Of a stretch of 40,711 bases of DNA, positions 40,631 through 40,711 are shown piece by piece. Numbering within the stretch: the first letter of the stretch is position 1; each line of letters opens with the position of its first letter. The notes below the pieces were generated by a model. It saw only the letters and a list, made by a program, of their open reading frames with translations, had not been told where the DNA came from and did not search any database. The position numbers and the translations under genes are program-made. The DNA lies in contig JAALKR010000019.1 of the NCBI GenBank assembly GCA_011087955.1, positions 1-40,711 on the forward strand, given 5' to 3'. The DNA comes from Oligoflexia bacterium. GTDB lineage: Bacteria > Bdellovibrionota > UBA1018 > CAIPTA01 > JAALKR01.

Positions 40631-40711
40631 TCAAGGACTCCATTCGCAGTTAGCTACATCGGCTCCGCCGTCCTGCGCCCCTCCGTCATTGATAGTCCAG
40701 TTTCTAGGAGC
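40631..40711 (-). CDS. C-terminal end of a second BspA-like DUF285 surface protein (partial at right edge)
   Basis: The 26 visible residues on the minus strand read APRNWTINDGGAQDGGADVA and end in CEWSP at a TGA (40631-40633). The left-edge fragment has APRNWDITDGGAQDGGVDID with a longer end. The reading frame is open to the window edge, so this may be the end of an intact BspA-like gene lying to the right, or another fragment. Because the left copy is truncated, this could be its parent or sibling. Intact proteins of the family are secreted and carry arrays of DUF285 repeats. Confidence 0.65.
   Translation of the reverse strand, partial: APRNWTINDGGAQDGGADVANCEWSP

Larger units (their letters stand above)
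40531..40711 (-). repeat. Right copy of the composite inverted repeat (BspA tail plus fabH tail)
   Basis: The reverse complement of this segment matches 637-752 plus about 829-905. The shared block between the two parts, gaggtgggtttgttggcatag, is identical in both copies. The repeat runs off the right edge of the window, so its full length is unknown. Confidence 0.8.

Overview
The window looks like chromosomal DNA of a Gram-negative bacterium from the former Deltaproteobacteria (Bdellovibrionota or Myxococcota relatives). This is inferred from gene content: a Glt/Cgl-like gliding-motility envelope module, an FHA/TonB-type protein with an AgmX/PglI-like C-terminus, MsbA and LPS-type glycosyltransferases, a Csd6-like L,D-transpeptidase-fold enzyme and a PurSL-type FGAM synthase. 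No gene here fixes the species. No tRNA, rRNA, CRISPR array or intact insertion sequence was seen.

Layout. Positions 1-1498 are a graveyard of gene pieces: the tail of an Rpn-like nuclease (minus), the C-terminal part of a BspA-like DUF285 surface protein (plus), a frameshifted fabH tail (minus) and an unrecognised broken gene (plus). From 1499 come lepB and, convergent to it, a PfkB sugar kinase. Divergent from the kinase starts a tightly packed plus-strand run: purF, purE, purC, purD, purN, purL, purQ, purH, purM and folA. It encodes most of de novo IMP synthesis plus dihydrofolate reductase, which supplies the folate used by PurN and PurH. purB and purK are absent. The run continues into a 2089-residue protein that fuses an AddB-like half to an AddA-like helicase-nuclease half.

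Positions 22211-31070 hold an envelope module: outer-membrane beta-barrel, two TPR proteins (525 and about 1234 aa), a 90-aa secreted protein, an inner-membrane FHA/TonB-like protein and a rhodanese lipoprotein. Composition and order recall the Myxococcus Glt/Cgl gliding machinery, but no motor genes are present. A type III glutamine synthetase follows. Positions 33388-40389 are a cell-surface region: on the minus strand a Csd6-like peptidoglycan enzyme, MsbA (apparently starting at CTG) and a glycosyltransferase; on the plus strand a GT9 and two GT-A type glycosyltransferases.

The last 180 bases repeat, in inverted orientation, the BspA tail and fabH tail of the left edge. The window is therefore flanked by diverged inverted copies of the same composite fragment. 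The most notable items are this inverted pair, the single-chain AddBA with two Fe-S cysteine signatures, the PurE with an extra C-terminal half, the Glt-like module, the CTG start of msbA, the duplicated translation start of a glycosyltransferase, and repeated in-frame 15-18 bp tandem repeats in protein linkers.
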